Of a DNA stretch of 20,818 nucleotides, positions 13,359 through 20,818 are shown piece by piece. Both the position numbers and the translations under genes were made by a program. The DNA comes from a bacterium. Its GTDB lineage: Bacteria; UBA9089; UBA9088; JAGUXG01. The stretch's first letter is position 1; the number at the start of each line of letters is the position of its first letter. The notes below the pieces were generated by a model. The model saw only the letters and a program-made list of their open reading frames with translations, did no database searches and was not told the DNA's origin. The stretch is taken from NCBI GenBank assembly GCA_030018505.1, contig JASEHO010000011.1, forward strand, positions 1 to 20,818. Direction: 5' to 3'.

Positions 13359-15581
13359 ATGAATAAAAAATTAGCCGTTTATATCTGCACAGGCTGTGGT
13401 ATTGGAGAAGCCTTAGATATAGAGAAGTTACTTAAGGTGGGGACAGGCGAAGGCAAAGCCCCTGTCTGTAAAGCTCATACCTGTTTGTGTAGTCAGGCAG
13501 GGATTGATACTATCAATAATGATTGCCAGGTAGAAGGAACAAACACCATTATTATCGCTGGCTGTTCTTCGAGGGTCAACCAGGATGCCTTTACCTTTGA
13601 TACCAGCAAGATTATAGAGCGAGTAAATCTGCGTGAGCAGGTTATCTGGAGTCAGCCTGCCAATAATGAAGATACCCAGATGATGGCTGAAGACTATCTA
13701 CGGATGGGCATTGTTAAGGCACAAAAGACTGAACTGCCAGAGCCATTTAAGCCTAATGAAGATATAAGCAAGACAATATTGGTTATTGGTGGTGGGATGG
13801 CTGGGATGACAGCTTCTATTGAGGCAGCTTATGCAGGCTATGAGGTAGTTCTTGTGGAAAAGGAAGGGGTTTTGGGTGGATTTTCAGCAAGGCTTTATAA
13901 GCAATTTCCGAACCAGCCTTTCTCTTTGGAGCTACAAGAGGTTTCCCATCAGGAAAAGATAAAAGAGATTGAGTCTATAGAGAGGATTAAGGTCTATACC
14001 TCAGCTAAGATTGAAAAGATTGCAGGCGGGCCTGGATTGTTTGATGTTACCCTTAAGCATAAAGGGGAGAATGTTCAATTCCGCGTGGGTGCAATAGTAT
14101 TAGCCGCAGGCTTTGAGCCTTATGATCCTGCAAAGCTATCCCATCTTGGATATGGTAAATCTGCCAATGTTATTACCAGTAGCTTGATGGAAGAATTGGC
14201 AAAGAATGGCAAGATAAAAAGGCCATCTGATGGCAAAGAGGTTAAGGCTGTAGCCTTTATCCAGTGTGCAGGCTCAAGGGATAAAGACCTTTTGCCTTAT
14301 TGCTCAACATTTTGCTGTATGACTTCCCTGAAACAAGCCATGTATGTCCGGGAACAAAATCAGGAGGCAATAGCTTACATATTTTACAAAGATATGCGGA
14401 CTATGGGTCTATATGAGGATTTCTATATCAGGGCACAGGAGGATGAAGGCATCTTCTTTACTAAAGGAGAGATTGCAAGCATTGAACCAACCCAGGCAGA
14501 TAATCTAACAGTCACAGCCAACAAAACCCTTTTTGGAAGGGATATTATTGTTGAGGTAGATATGGTTGTCCTTGCCACTGGCATAGTTCCAACAACAGCC
14601 ATTAAGAGGATAATAGAAGAAGCACCTATTGAAGAGAAAAAAGAAGAGCCTACAGTACCTCAAGACGCTATTATAAAATCAGATATTCTGAATCTGGACT
14701 ACAGGCAAGGCCCTGAGCTACCTGGCCTGAGGTATGGCTTTCCTGACTCGCATTTTATCTGCTTTCCTTATGAGACCCGAAGGACAGGTATATATGCGGC
14801 TGGTTGCGTCAGGCATCCAATGGATATGGCAGCGGCTATGGATGATGCGGCTGGGGCAGCGCTCAAGGCAATTCAGTGTATTGAGCTTACCGCAAAGGGC
14901 CAGGCTGTTCATCCAAGAGTAGGGGATATGACCTATCCTGACCTTTTTATGCAAAGGTGCACCCAGTGTAAGCGTTGCACGGATGAGTGTCCATTCGGAG
15001 CACTTAATGAAGATGAAAAGTTTAATCCCTTGCCGAATATTACGAGATGCAGAAGGTGTGGGACTTGCATGGGAGCCTGTCCAGAAAGGATAATCAGCTT
15101 TAAGAATTATTCTATTGATATAGTTGGGTCCAGCTTTAAGGCAATAGAGGTGCCTGAGGAGGATGAAAAAAAGCCCAGGATACTGGCATTTATGTGTGAA
15201 AATGATGCTATCCCGGCCTTAGATATGGCTGGGGTAAAGCGTCTTTCCTATACCCCTTATGTTCGGGTTGTTCCTGTCCGATGTCTTGGCTCAATAAACT
15301 TAGTCTGGATTGCTGATGCCCTATCAAAGGGGATTGATGGCATACTCCTGATTGGCTGTAAGTACGGCGATGATTACCAGTGCCATTTTGTCAAGGGAAG
15401 TGAGCTGGCAAATTACAGACTGAGCAAGGTTAAGGAGACATTGGACAGGCTGAGACTTGAATCCGAAAGGGTGAAAATAGTCCAGCTTTCTATAAACGAA
15501 TACGACCTATTACCCGGTATATTTAATGAGTTTATGGAAACAATGGAAAAGGTGGGACCGAATCCATTTAAGGGCTTTTAA
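13359..15581 (+). CDS. qmoB: Quinone-interacting membrane-bound oxidoreductase subunit B (HdrA-MvhD-like)
   Basis: A 740-residue flavo-iron-sulfur subunit of the Qmo complex. The N-terminal ~130 residues hold the QmoB-type segment YICTGCGIGEAL and a KAHTCLCS motif. The FAD site VIGGGMAG is near 142-149, with VEKEGVLGG after it, and IQCAGSRDKD marks the HdrA core. Two ferredoxin-type clusters lie near 534-545 (CTQCKRCTDECP) and 564-575 (CRRCGTCMGACP). The last ~130 residues are an MvhD-like domain with scattered cysteines (FMCEND, PVRCLG, IGCKYG, YQCHF) that fit an additional cluster. It interacts with QmoA and QmoC and is thought to relay electrons to or from AprBA. GAAGGG precedes the ATG. 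It is 177 bp behind hicA, so it has been separated from qmoA. Confidence 0.94.
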   Translation: MNKKLAVYICTGCGIGEALDIEKLLKVGTGEGKAPVCKAHTCLCSQAGIDTINNDCQVEGTNTIIIAGCSSRVNQDAFTFDTSKIIERVNLREQVIWSQPANNEDTQMMAEDYLRMGIVKAQKTELPEPFKPNEDISKTILVIGGGMAGMTASIEAAYAGYEVVLVEKEGVLGGFSARLYKQFPNQPFSLELQEVSHQEKIKEIESIERIKVYTSAKIEKIAGGPGLFDVTLKHKGENVQFRVGAIVLAAGFEPYDPAKLSHLGYGKSANVITSSLMEELAKNGKIKRPSDGKEVKAVAFIQCAGSRDKDLLPYCSTFCCMTSLKQAMYVREQNQEAIAYIFYKDMRTMGLYEDFYIRAQEDEGIFFTKGEIASIEPTQADNLTVTANKTLFGRDIIVEVDMVVLATGIVPTTAIKRIIEEAPIEEKKEEPTVPQDAIIKSDILNLDYRQGPELPGLRYGFPDSHFICFPYETRRTGIYAAGCVRHPMDMAAAMDDAAGAALKAIQCIELTAKGQAVHPRVGDMTYPDLFMQRCTQCKRCTDECPFGALNEDEKFNPLPNITRCRRCGTCMGACPERIISFKNYSIDIVGSSFKAIEVPEEDEKKPRILAFMCENDAIPALDMAGVKRLSYTPYVRVVPVRCLGSINLVWIADALSKGIDGILLIGCKYGDDYQCHFVKGSELANYRLSKVKETLDRLRLESERVKIVQLSINEYDLLPGIFNEFMETMEKVGPNPFKGF

Positions 15582-15585
15582 AGCC

Positions 15586-15639
15586 TTATAAGTCCTATAT
15601 GACTTATAAGTCTTATACGACCTATAAGACTTATAATCT
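15586..15639 (+). repeat. 9-bp phased tandem repeat before qmoC
   Basis: Six 9-bp units fill the qmoB-qmoC gap (TTATAAGTC, CTATATGAC, TTATAAGTC, TTATACGAC and two variants), equal to three 18-bp units. The perfect 12-bp palindrome GACTTATAAGTC is embedded at 15601-15612. The array ends 5 bp before the qmoC ATG, which therefore lacks a normal Shine-Dalgarno. Confidence 0.8.
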
Positions 15640-15644
15640 GTGAA

Positions 15645-16796
15645 ATGAAAGACAAAATTATAAAGCCTGATTTAGGGTTTATCAAAGAGATAATTGCTGG
15701 AGGGGGCGAATCCCTGAAGAAATGCTATCAGTGTGCGACCTGCTCTGTAAGGTGTAGTCTATCCCCTGATAACGAGCCATTTCCACGCAAAGAGATGATA
15801 AAGGCTCAGTGGGGGATGAAGAAGGAGCTTTTGGCTTCACCTGATATATGGCTCTGCCATCAGTGCGGCGACTGCACAACCTATTGCCCGAGGGGTGCAA
15901 AGCCAGGGGAGGTGCTTTCTGCTATCAGGAGACTGGCAATTTCACACTATGGGTTTCCGGGTTTCTTGAGCCGATGGATTGGAAAGCCTAAATTCCTTCC
16001 TTTTCTTCTTTTCATTCCAGCCCTGTTTTTAGGTCTTGCCATTTTAGTGAAAAAGCCTCTTTTTGATAAATTGGGTATTGAAAGTTCTGTAAGCCAAAAG
16101 ATAATCTTTGCCAGCACCACTATCTTTCCCCATTGGCTGCTCAATAGCTTCTTTGCATTCTTTTCCTGTCTGGCTTTTCTCTCCATCATTATTGGAACAA
16201 TAAGATTTTGGTCTGCTATGAAGGCTCAAGATAAAGGAACCTCGCCAGCCAAAAGCCTTGTAAAAAGCCTCATATTGGCACTAAAGAGAATAATAACCCA
16301 TGAGGACTTTAGCCAATGCACCACAAATAAATGGCGATTTCTTGCCCATAGCCTTGTTTTCTTTGGTTTTATTGGCTTATCTTTTGTGAGCATTTGGGTA
16401 ATTACCTCATCTTTCAACCCGCTGTTTCAAAAAGGGCTTGTCTATCCATTCAATCTTCTCAATCCCTTAAAAATTATGGCAAATTTAGGTGGTGTGGCGA
16501 TTGTTGTGGGTTGTCTGCTTATGATTTGGAACCGCCTAAAGCAAAAGAATATCGGCACTTATTTTGATTGGTTCTTTATTCTGGTGCTTCTTGCTGTGGG
16601 ATTGAGTGGGTTTGCTACTGAGATTTTCCATTATGCCCGAGTGGATACACTTAAAGTGATTGTCTATTTCATCCATTTAGTCTTTGTCTTTATACTTCTT
16701 ATGTATCTACCCTATTCCAAGTTTGCTCATCTTTTCTATCGGGCTATAGCCTTAATCTATGCTGAATATTCAGGAAGAAGCAATGAAACTAAATAA
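15645..16796 (+). CDS. qmoC: Quinone-interacting membrane-bound oxidoreductase subunit C (HdrC-HdrE fusion)
   Basis: The membrane subunit of the Qmo complex. The cytoplasmic N-terminus has two [4Fe-4S] motifs, C27/C30/C33/C37 and C71/C74/C77/C81, with the QmoC-typical PFPRKEMIKAQWG between them and CPRGAKPGEVL after the second. The rest (~115-375) is an HdrE/NarI-like cytochrome b domain with six hydrophobic segments and several histidines (for example at LAHSLVFFGF, EIFHYARV, YFIHLVF) that could ligate haem b. It is expected to exchange electrons with menaquinol. The 383 residues are a normal length. The ATG at 15645 has no good ribosome-binding site because a tandem repeat occupies the leader. 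Its 3' end overlaps dsrJ by 14 bp. Confidence 0.94.
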   Translation: MKDKIIKPDLGFIKEIIAGGGESLKKCYQCATCSVRCSLSPDNEPFPRKEMIKAQWGMKKELLASPDIWLCHQCGDCTTYCPRGAKPGEVLSAIRRLAISHYGFPGFLSRWIGKPKFLPFLLFIPALFLGLAILVKKPLFDKLGIESSVSQKIIFASTTIFPHWLLNSFFAFFSCLAFLSIIIGTIRFWSAMKAQDKGTSPAKSLVKSLILALKRIITHEDFSQCTTNKWRFLAHSLVFFGFIGLSFVSIWVITSSFNPLFQKGLVYPFNLLNPLKIMANLGGVAIVVGCLLMIWNRLKQKNIGTYFDWFFILVLLAVGLSGFATEIFHYARVDTLKVIVYFIHLVFVFILLMYLPYSKFAHLFYRAIALIYAEYSGRSNETK

Positions 16797-17130
16797 GAAC
16801 AACATAATTATTGGCGCAATTTTGGCATTGATTATAGCCTTGCCTCTAATATACAATATTTCAGTTTTGGTAGCTAAAGGCCCTGAGCCTTTCCTTGAAA
16901 AACCAAAGGGAGAGAAATGTATCATGGATACAGAAGAGATCCGTTACAATCACATGATTCTTCTAAAAGAGACAAGAAACCAGGCTATGCGTGAGGGGAA
17001 AAAGGTGGATATAGGGCTTAAGAATTGCAGAGGATGCCATTCAAACAGGAAAGGGTTTTGTGATAGATGCCATGATAAAGTGAATCTAAAGCCTGATTGC
17101 TTTAGTTGTCATTACTATCCAAATGAATAG
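16783..17130 (+). CDS. dsrJ: Triheme cytochrome c DsrJ
   Basis: A 115-residue membrane-anchored periplasmic cytochrome. An N-terminal hydrophobic anchor (residues 8-31) precedes three CxxCH haem motifs at C82-H86, C93-H97 and C106-H110. C46, in EKCIMDTEE followed by RYNHM, matches the conserved cysteine proposed as an unusual distal haem ligand in DsrJ. The arrangement CRGCHSNRKGFCDRCH is characteristic of the DsrMKJOP subunit. I chose ATG 16783 with AGGAAG just before it; an in-frame upstream ATG at 16759 would lie deeper in qmoC. It overlaps qmoC by 14 bp and dsrO by 8 bp, so the three are translationally linked. DsrJ usually follows dsrK, not qmoC. Confidence 0.9.
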   Translation: MKLNKNNIIIGAILALIIALPLIYNISVLVAKGPEPFLEKPKGEKCIMDTEEIRYNHMILLKETRNQAMREGKKVDIGLKNCRGCHSNRKGFCDRCHDKVNLKPDCFSCHYYPNE

Positions 17131-17857
17131 AAGAGAGTTTTTGAAAAAGGGTGGGGCATTATTGGTAGGCTCAGTTTGTGCATATAACTCGCCGTCCTTA
17201 TTGGCCACAGCGTGTGAGTTATCTAAGAAAGGCAAGAAGTCTAATCTCAAATGGGGGATGGTTATTGATCTTAACAGATGCTTACAGGATTGTGATGAAT
17301 GTATAAAGGCATGCAGGAAAGAGAATAATATCACCTTGCACGGAGACAAAAAAAGGGATGTTCATTTAATCAGAAAGGTAAGGCTGAAAAGGGAGTATCC
17401 TGTTAATTCTGGCGAAAAATCTGTGCTCCTGCTTTGTAATCACTGTGATAACCCGCCCTGTGCCCAAGCCTGTCCTGTTCAGGCTACCTACAAAAGGGAT
17501 GATGGTATTGTTATTGTCGATCACCACAGATGTATTGGATGCAGGTATTGTATGATCTCCTGCCCTTATAATGCGAGATATTTCAACTATAGAGAGAATT
17601 CTAAGTGGTCCAACAAGAATCATCCTAAAAGTGCACATGGTGTCCCTGAATCTTGTGACTTTTGTAATCATTTGTTGCGTCAAGGCAAAAAACTTGCTTG
17701 TGTTGCCTCCTGTGAGAGGATTGGAATCAAAGCAATAACCTTTGGAAACCTGAATGATCCAGATAGCGAAATTTCAAGGCTAATTGCCAATAATACCGTC
17801 AAGGCCATCAGGGAAGATCTGGGCACAAAACCCAAGGTTTATTATATAGGATTATAG
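17123..17857 (+). CDS. dsrO: Periplasmic iron-sulfur protein DsrO
   Basis: A 244-residue ferredoxin-type protein exported by Tat: the N-terminus has RREFLKKGG followed by a hydrophobic stretch. Sixteen cysteines form four [4Fe-4S] motifs: CLQDCDECIKAC, CNHCDNPPCAQACP, CIGCRYCMISCP and a split one starting CDFC and ending CVASC. This is the layout of DsrO and related NrfC/HybA-type subunits, which work with a NrfD-type membrane partner. The start overlaps the dsrJ stop by 8 bp (ATGAATAG). Its partner dsrP lies 1.7 kb downstream, separated by a restriction-modification remnant. Confidence 0.9.
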   Translation: MNRREFLKKGGALLVGSVCAYNSPSLLATACELSKKGKKSNLKWGMVIDLNRCLQDCDECIKACRKENNITLHGDKKRDVHLIRKVRLKREYPVNSGEKSVLLLCNHCDNPPCAQACPVQATYKRDDGIVIVDHHRCIGCRYCMISCPYNARYFNYRENSKWSNKNHPKSAHGVPESCDFCNHLLRQGKKLACVASCERIGIKAITFGNLNDPDSEISRLIANNTVKAIREDLGTKPKVYYIGL

Positions 17858-17876
17858 CACCCATTAAACGAAATGT

Positions 17877-17906
17877 TTGACAAAATACTTTGTTTGTGCA
17901 TATAAC
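17877..17906 (+). promoter_or_regulatory. Promoter of the DNA methyltransferase gene
   Basis: TTGACA (17877-17882), 18 nt, TATAAC (17901-17906). It gives a leader of about 83 nt up to the methyltransferase ATG. It lies just after dsrO, as expected if the inserted genes brought their own promoter. It may now also feed dsrP. Confidence 0.5.
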
Positions 17907-17995
17907 TTTATCTGCTGTCTCCTATGTTACAGTGATATAAAACTGTCAATAGGCGGTGTAATCATAGGTTAGGCAGATATGAAGATGGAGGTACA

Positions 17996-18985
17996 ATGAC
18001 CAAAACAGAATTTATGGCAACACAACAAAGCTTTTTTACAGAAGAACACAAGGTAATCTCAGATGCGTATTCAGAATCTGCCGAAATAGTTTTTGCTCTT
18101 GGGGATTCGATAGAAATACTTTCACAATGCCCTAATGGATTTGCCTCTTTAATAATTACTTCGCCACCCTACAACATTGGAAAAGAATACGAGTCACAAA
18201 CTCGATTAGATCATTATCTTGAACAACTGCATCCCATCCTTAAAGAACTTGTGCGCGTTCTTTCGCCCCAGGGATCCTTATGTTGGCAAGTTGGAAATTA
18301 TGTTGATAAAAGCGAAGTGTTTCCTTTGGATATTTATTTTTATCCATTGTTCAAAAAATTAGGCCTACAACTTCGCAATCGTATTATATGGACATTTGAA
18401 CATGGATTACATTGTTCTGTGCGATTTTCTGGACGCTATGAAACATTGTTGTGGTTTACAAAAACTGATGAATACACATTTAATCTTGATGCTGTTCGTG
18501 TTCCATCTAAATACCCAGGCAAGACAAATTTTAGACCAGGTCCAAAATACGGTCTTCCATCAGGGAACCCTTTAGGCAAGAATCCAAGCGATGTATGGAA
18601 GTTGATAGTCAAAGAATGGGAATTAGGTCTCTGGAACATTCCAAATGTAAAAGCAAATCATCCCGAAAAAACAATTCATCCTTGTCAATTTCCGATTGAA
18701 CTTGTTGAACGATGTGTGCTTTCTCTGACCTCGGAAGGTGACTGGGTTCTTGATCCATTTAGCGGTGTCGGTTCCGCCTTATTAGCTGCTGTACGTCATA
18801 ATCGTCGGGCTATCGGATGTGAACGTGAATCCAAATATATAGACGAGGCAAAGCGCAGGATGAATATGTTGTTTTCTGGTGAACTTCCCTACCGCCCCAT
18901 CGGTAAACCTGTTTATCAACCAACAGAAAGAGAAAAAATGTCGCAAATTCCACAACAATGGCTAACTATCGAGGGGGGAAGATGA
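17996..18985 (+). CDS. DNA methyltransferase of a BglII-like restriction-modification system
   Basis: A 329-residue amino-methyltransferase of the beta order: motif IV TSPPYN at 55-60 precedes the SAM motif I DPFSGVGSALL at 253-263. The FSGRYETLLWFTK and NHPEKTIHPCQFP elements are conserved in the group. SPPY fits N4-cytosine methylation, as in M.BglII, but N6-adenine cannot be excluded. GGAGG precedes the ATG. The stop overlaps the ATG of a decayed BglII-like nuclease (ATGA), so the enzyme is now an orphan. Arginine is often CGT/CGC here, whereas dsrJ and dsrO use mostly AGA/AGG, a sign of transfer. It interrupts the dsrJOP genes. Confidence 0.85.
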   Translation: MTKTEFMATQQSFFTEEHKVISDAYSESAEIVFALGDSIEILSQCPNGFASLIITSPPYNIGKEYESQTRLDHYLEQLHPILKELVRVLSPQGSLCWQVGNYVDKSEVFPLDIYFYPLFKKLGLQLRNRIIWTFEHGLHCSVRFSGRYETLLWFTKTDEYTFNLDAVRVPSKYPGKTNFRPGPKYGLPSGNPLGKNPSDVWKLIVKEWELGLWNIPNVKANHPEKTIHPCQFPIELVERCVLSLTSEGDWVLDPFSGVGSALLAAVRHNRRAIGCERESKYIDEAKRRMNMLFSGELPYRPIGKPVYQPTEREKMSQIPQQWLTIEGGR

Positions 18986-19296
18986 GAATTGCAGGGATCT
19001 TTTCATTTAACAACTCAGAAAGGGAGCCTTTCGCGAAATGGATTTTGTGAAGCAAAAACTTGGTGTTGAGGTCCAGTTTGGAAAGTATTCGTTCATGGTT
19101 TATAATGTAGCTGCCAAGATGACGATATTCAAGAATTTAGGGCATATTGACACCGGAATAGAAATTGTTCCAGTTAAAGCATTGGCATGAGATGAGTAGT
19201 GGAGTAAGCTATTTTGAACAGTTTGTTTGGGATTTGGAAAGGCGAGGAATAGCAGATATTGACATTCCAGTTATGATAATAGGTATTGATGCTTAA
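18982..19296 (+). pseudogene. Decayed BglII-family restriction endonuclease
   Basis: Three pieces of one gene lie in two lesions. The N-terminus MRIAGIFSFNN starts in the ATGA overlap with the methyltransferase. A large internal deletion near 19012-19020 joins it out of frame to the catalytic core, KGAFREMDFVKQKLG then VEVQFGKYSFMVY, which ends at a TGA (19188-19190). After a one-base frameshift the C-terminal piece MSSGVSYFEQFVWDLERRG, then ADIDIPVMIIGIDA, runs to TAA 19294-19296. The E-V-Q in VEVQFG matches the BglII active-site pattern. The upstream catalytic aspartate is in the missing part. The deletion and frameshift together make a sequencing error unlikely. Confidence 0.8.
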
Positions 19297-19412
19297 CTTG
19301 ATGCGGGGGACATAATACTAAATTTCACGGAAGAGGGACACATCCGAATGGCATTAACTTAGACCTATCTGTAAACATAAGTCGTTGTTAAGTAAAGAAT
19401 TAGATAAAACAT

Positions 19413-19437
19413 GTAACACTTTAGCCATCTGAAGTAA
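19413..19437 (+). repeat. Solo copy of the MITE end
   Basis: GTAACACTTTA and CATCTGAAGTAA, separated by two bases, match the right end of the element at 12359-12541 (reverse strand) at 23 of 25 positions. I see no opposite end nearby. It lies in the gene-free 235 bp between the nuclease relic and dsrP. Confidence 0.6.
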
Positions 19438-19531
19438 ATGTTATTCTAATTTTTCTTCTGACCTTAGTGTCTGAAGACTGTTTTACCTAAGACAACTAAC
19501 ATAAATTTGCTTAAACAAAGGGGGTTTGGAA

Positions 19532-20707
19532 TTGGACGGAATACAAAAATTTGAGACTATAAAAGGAAAATCAATACCATTTTATTTGTTGGTCTTTGTG
19601 CTAACAGTATTAGCCCTTATTGGAATCCTTGCCACCTATCTTTTGGCTAAGGAAGGGCTCTATCTTACTGGAATGACAACCCGTGTTCCATGGGGACTGC
19701 AAATAATACTGGCTGTATTCTATGTTGGTCTGTCTGCAGGGTCATTGGTAATCTCATCCCTTTATGCCATTTTTGGGAAGATAGAGTATAAGCCATTTGC
19801 CAGGGTTACTGTCTTTCTCTCCTTTTTATTTTTAGTTGCGGCACTTTTGTCTATTATGTCTGATTGGGGAAGACCACTGAAGATATTTGAGCCTTTTTAT
19901 CATTTCAATCCTGTCTCTATGTTTTCCATCAACCCTTTTCTCTACATTACCTATATGATTATCTGCATCTTTTATCTTTTGGCTTTATTTACGGAAAAAG
20001 AAAAATTGGTCAAGATAATCGCTCCGGTTGCTGTTATCTGGGCAATCGGCGTTCATAGTGGCACAGGTGCTATCTTTGGTTTTTCGCCGAGAGAGCTTTA
20101 TTGCTCTCCCCTGCTTCCGCCAAGTTTTATTGCCGCGGCACTCTCGTCTGGAACCGGGTTTATGGTAATTATGATCCTTATCTTATTTGGATGGACAAAG
20201 CGACCCCTGAACAATGAACTTGTAGTAAGACTCGGCAGGCTACTGGCTATCTTTATTATGATAGTCCTCTATTTTATCTTTGTCGAAAACACTTATCGCT
20301 ATTATCTTACCCAGTCCCGTGAAGCAGCCAGATATTTCCTTTTCTGCGGTTCTCATAGTCTAATTTTCTGGGGTGGTTTGATAGTTCTTGGCTCAATCAT
20401 TCCAGCTATTATCCTCTTTTCAAAGAAAGCCAAATCCATCCCCTGGATAGTCTTTTCTTCTGCTCTGGTGGTCTTTGGCGTCTTATGCGAACGATATATC
20501 ATTGTCATTCCAGGACAAACCCATCCGCCAGATCTTTTCCCAAATATGAAGATAGTCTCTTTTCTTGTTGAGGAGGGGATTACTACCTATTCAATTGGCT
20601 TTTATGAGGTGCTTCAAGCATTAGGTGTGGTTGGAATTATTGGGCTAATATTTGTTTTGGGATTGAGGGTATTAAAATTTCTTCCTACTGATGCAAAAGG
20701 AGATTAG
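19532..20707 (+). CDS. dsrP: NrfD/PsrC-type quinone-interacting membrane protein, probable DsrP
   Basis: A 391-residue integral membrane protein with ten hydrophobic segments. The second segment follows TTRVPWGLQI, typical of the NrfD family, and conserved polar sites appear as MSDWGRPLKIFEPF, IGVHSGTGAIFGFSPREL and FVENTYRYY. NrfD-type subunits take electrons from or give them to menaquinone and pass them to a four-cluster ferredoxin, here DsrO. I chose TTG 19532 because AGGGGG lies 7 nt upstream; TTG 19526 is too close to it. The dsrO-to-dsrP gap holds the restriction-modification remnant. The identity as DsrP rests on the order dsrJ-dsrO-dsrP; HybB-like or other NrfD proteins are alternatives. 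Confidence 0.85.
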   Translation: MDGIQKFETIKGKSIPFYLLVFVLTVLALIGILATYLLAKEGLYLTGMTTRVPWGLQIILAVFYVGLSAGSLVISSLYAIFGKIEYKPFARVTVFLSFLFLVAALLSIMSDWGRPLKIFEPFYHFNPVSMFSINPFLYITYMIICIFYLLALFTEKEKLVKIIAPVAVIWAIGVHSGTGAIFGFSPRELYCSPLLPPSFIAAALSSGTGFMVIMILILFGWTKRPLNNELVVRLGRLLAIFIMIVLYFIFVENTYRYYLTQSREAARYFLFCGSHSLIFWGGLIVLGSIIPAIILFSKKAKSIPWIVFSSALVVFGVLCERYIIVIPGQTHPPDLFPNMKIVSFLVEEGITTYSIGFYEVLQALGVVGIIGLIFVLGLRVLKFLPTDAKGD

Positions 20708-20750
20708 TTGGGACGGTTCATTTTCATCGTTTTTCCTGTAATTTCTTGCA

Positions 20751-20778
20751 GAAATTGGAAATTAGAAATTGGAAATTA
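20751..20778 (+). repeat. 7/14-bp tandem repeat after dsrP
   Basis: GAAATTGGAAATTA occurs twice in tandem, equal to four 7-bp units. The left end also forms a small hairpin (AATTTC at 20740-20745 with GAAATT at 20751-20756). Confidence 0.65.
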
Positions 20779-20818
20779 GGAAGAAATTCGAAATCATATC
20801 TTCTTTCTTGTCTCTTGC

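Noticed and set aside
16759..16782. Earlier ATG for dsrJ
   Set aside because: It would lengthen the overlap with qmoC to 38 bp and add a hydrophilic stretch before the membrane anchor. ATG 16783 has AGGAAG in front.
19297..19412. Remnant of a transposon end (GGGGGACATAATAC at 19306-19319)
   Set aside because: It reminded me of palindromic ends of IS200-like elements, but no paired arm or transposase is visible here, so I do not call it.

Overview
The window (20,818 bp, AT-rich, anonymous) carries the core of a dissimilatory sulfur-metabolism locus from an anaerobic bacterium, probably from a poorly cultivated phylum. On the plus strand the order is CBS-domain protein, sat, aprB, aprA, qmoA, TauE/SafE transporter, small membrane protein, hicBA, qmoB, qmoC, dsrJ, dsrO, (restriction-modification remnant), dsrP. 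Sat activates sulfate to APS, AprBA reduces APS to sulfite (or runs in reverse), and QmoABC exchanges electrons between AprBA and the menaquinone pool. DsrJOP is the periplasmic and membrane half of the DsrMKJOP complex. The gene set fits sulfate reduction best, but the window has no dsrAB, dsrMK, dsrEFH or dsrL, so the direction of the pathway cannot be read from it.

Layout: 2-439 is the end of a secreted protein with a FlgD/type-IX-like C-terminal domain, followed by about 340 bp of gene relics and repeats. From 778 to 4077 the minus strand carries ribBA, a toxin-antitoxin-like pair, a stand-alone mannose-phosphate-isomerase cupin and a manC nucleotidyltransferase. A TTGACA-17-TATATT promoter lies upstream of ribBA. 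From 4199 to 5656 the minus strand carries a LysR regulator and a mazEF-type pair whose toxin is frameshifted. A short divergent control region (5657-5749) holds two overlapping face-to-face promoters and a LysR-type box, and the sulfur operon runs from there to 20707.

The main points of interest are structural. (1) dsrJ overlaps qmoC and is followed by dsrO and dsrP, with no dsrMK, so a Qmo complex may have acquired the JOP module. (2) The operons are punctuated at gene junctions by accessory DNA: a 708-bp toxin-like module bounded by 24-bp direct repeats of the ribBA terminus, mazEF, hicBA next to a 183-bp MITE-like element with a GATT duplication, and a BglII-like restriction-modification system whose nuclease has decayed. 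(3) Several intergenic gaps contain short, phased, degenerate tandem repeats of 7 or 9 bp with different core sequences. They resemble the STRR heptamers known from cyanobacteria, and one separates two copies of a Shine-Dalgarno sequence in front of aprB.

Family assignments rest on motif recognition by eye. No database search was run.
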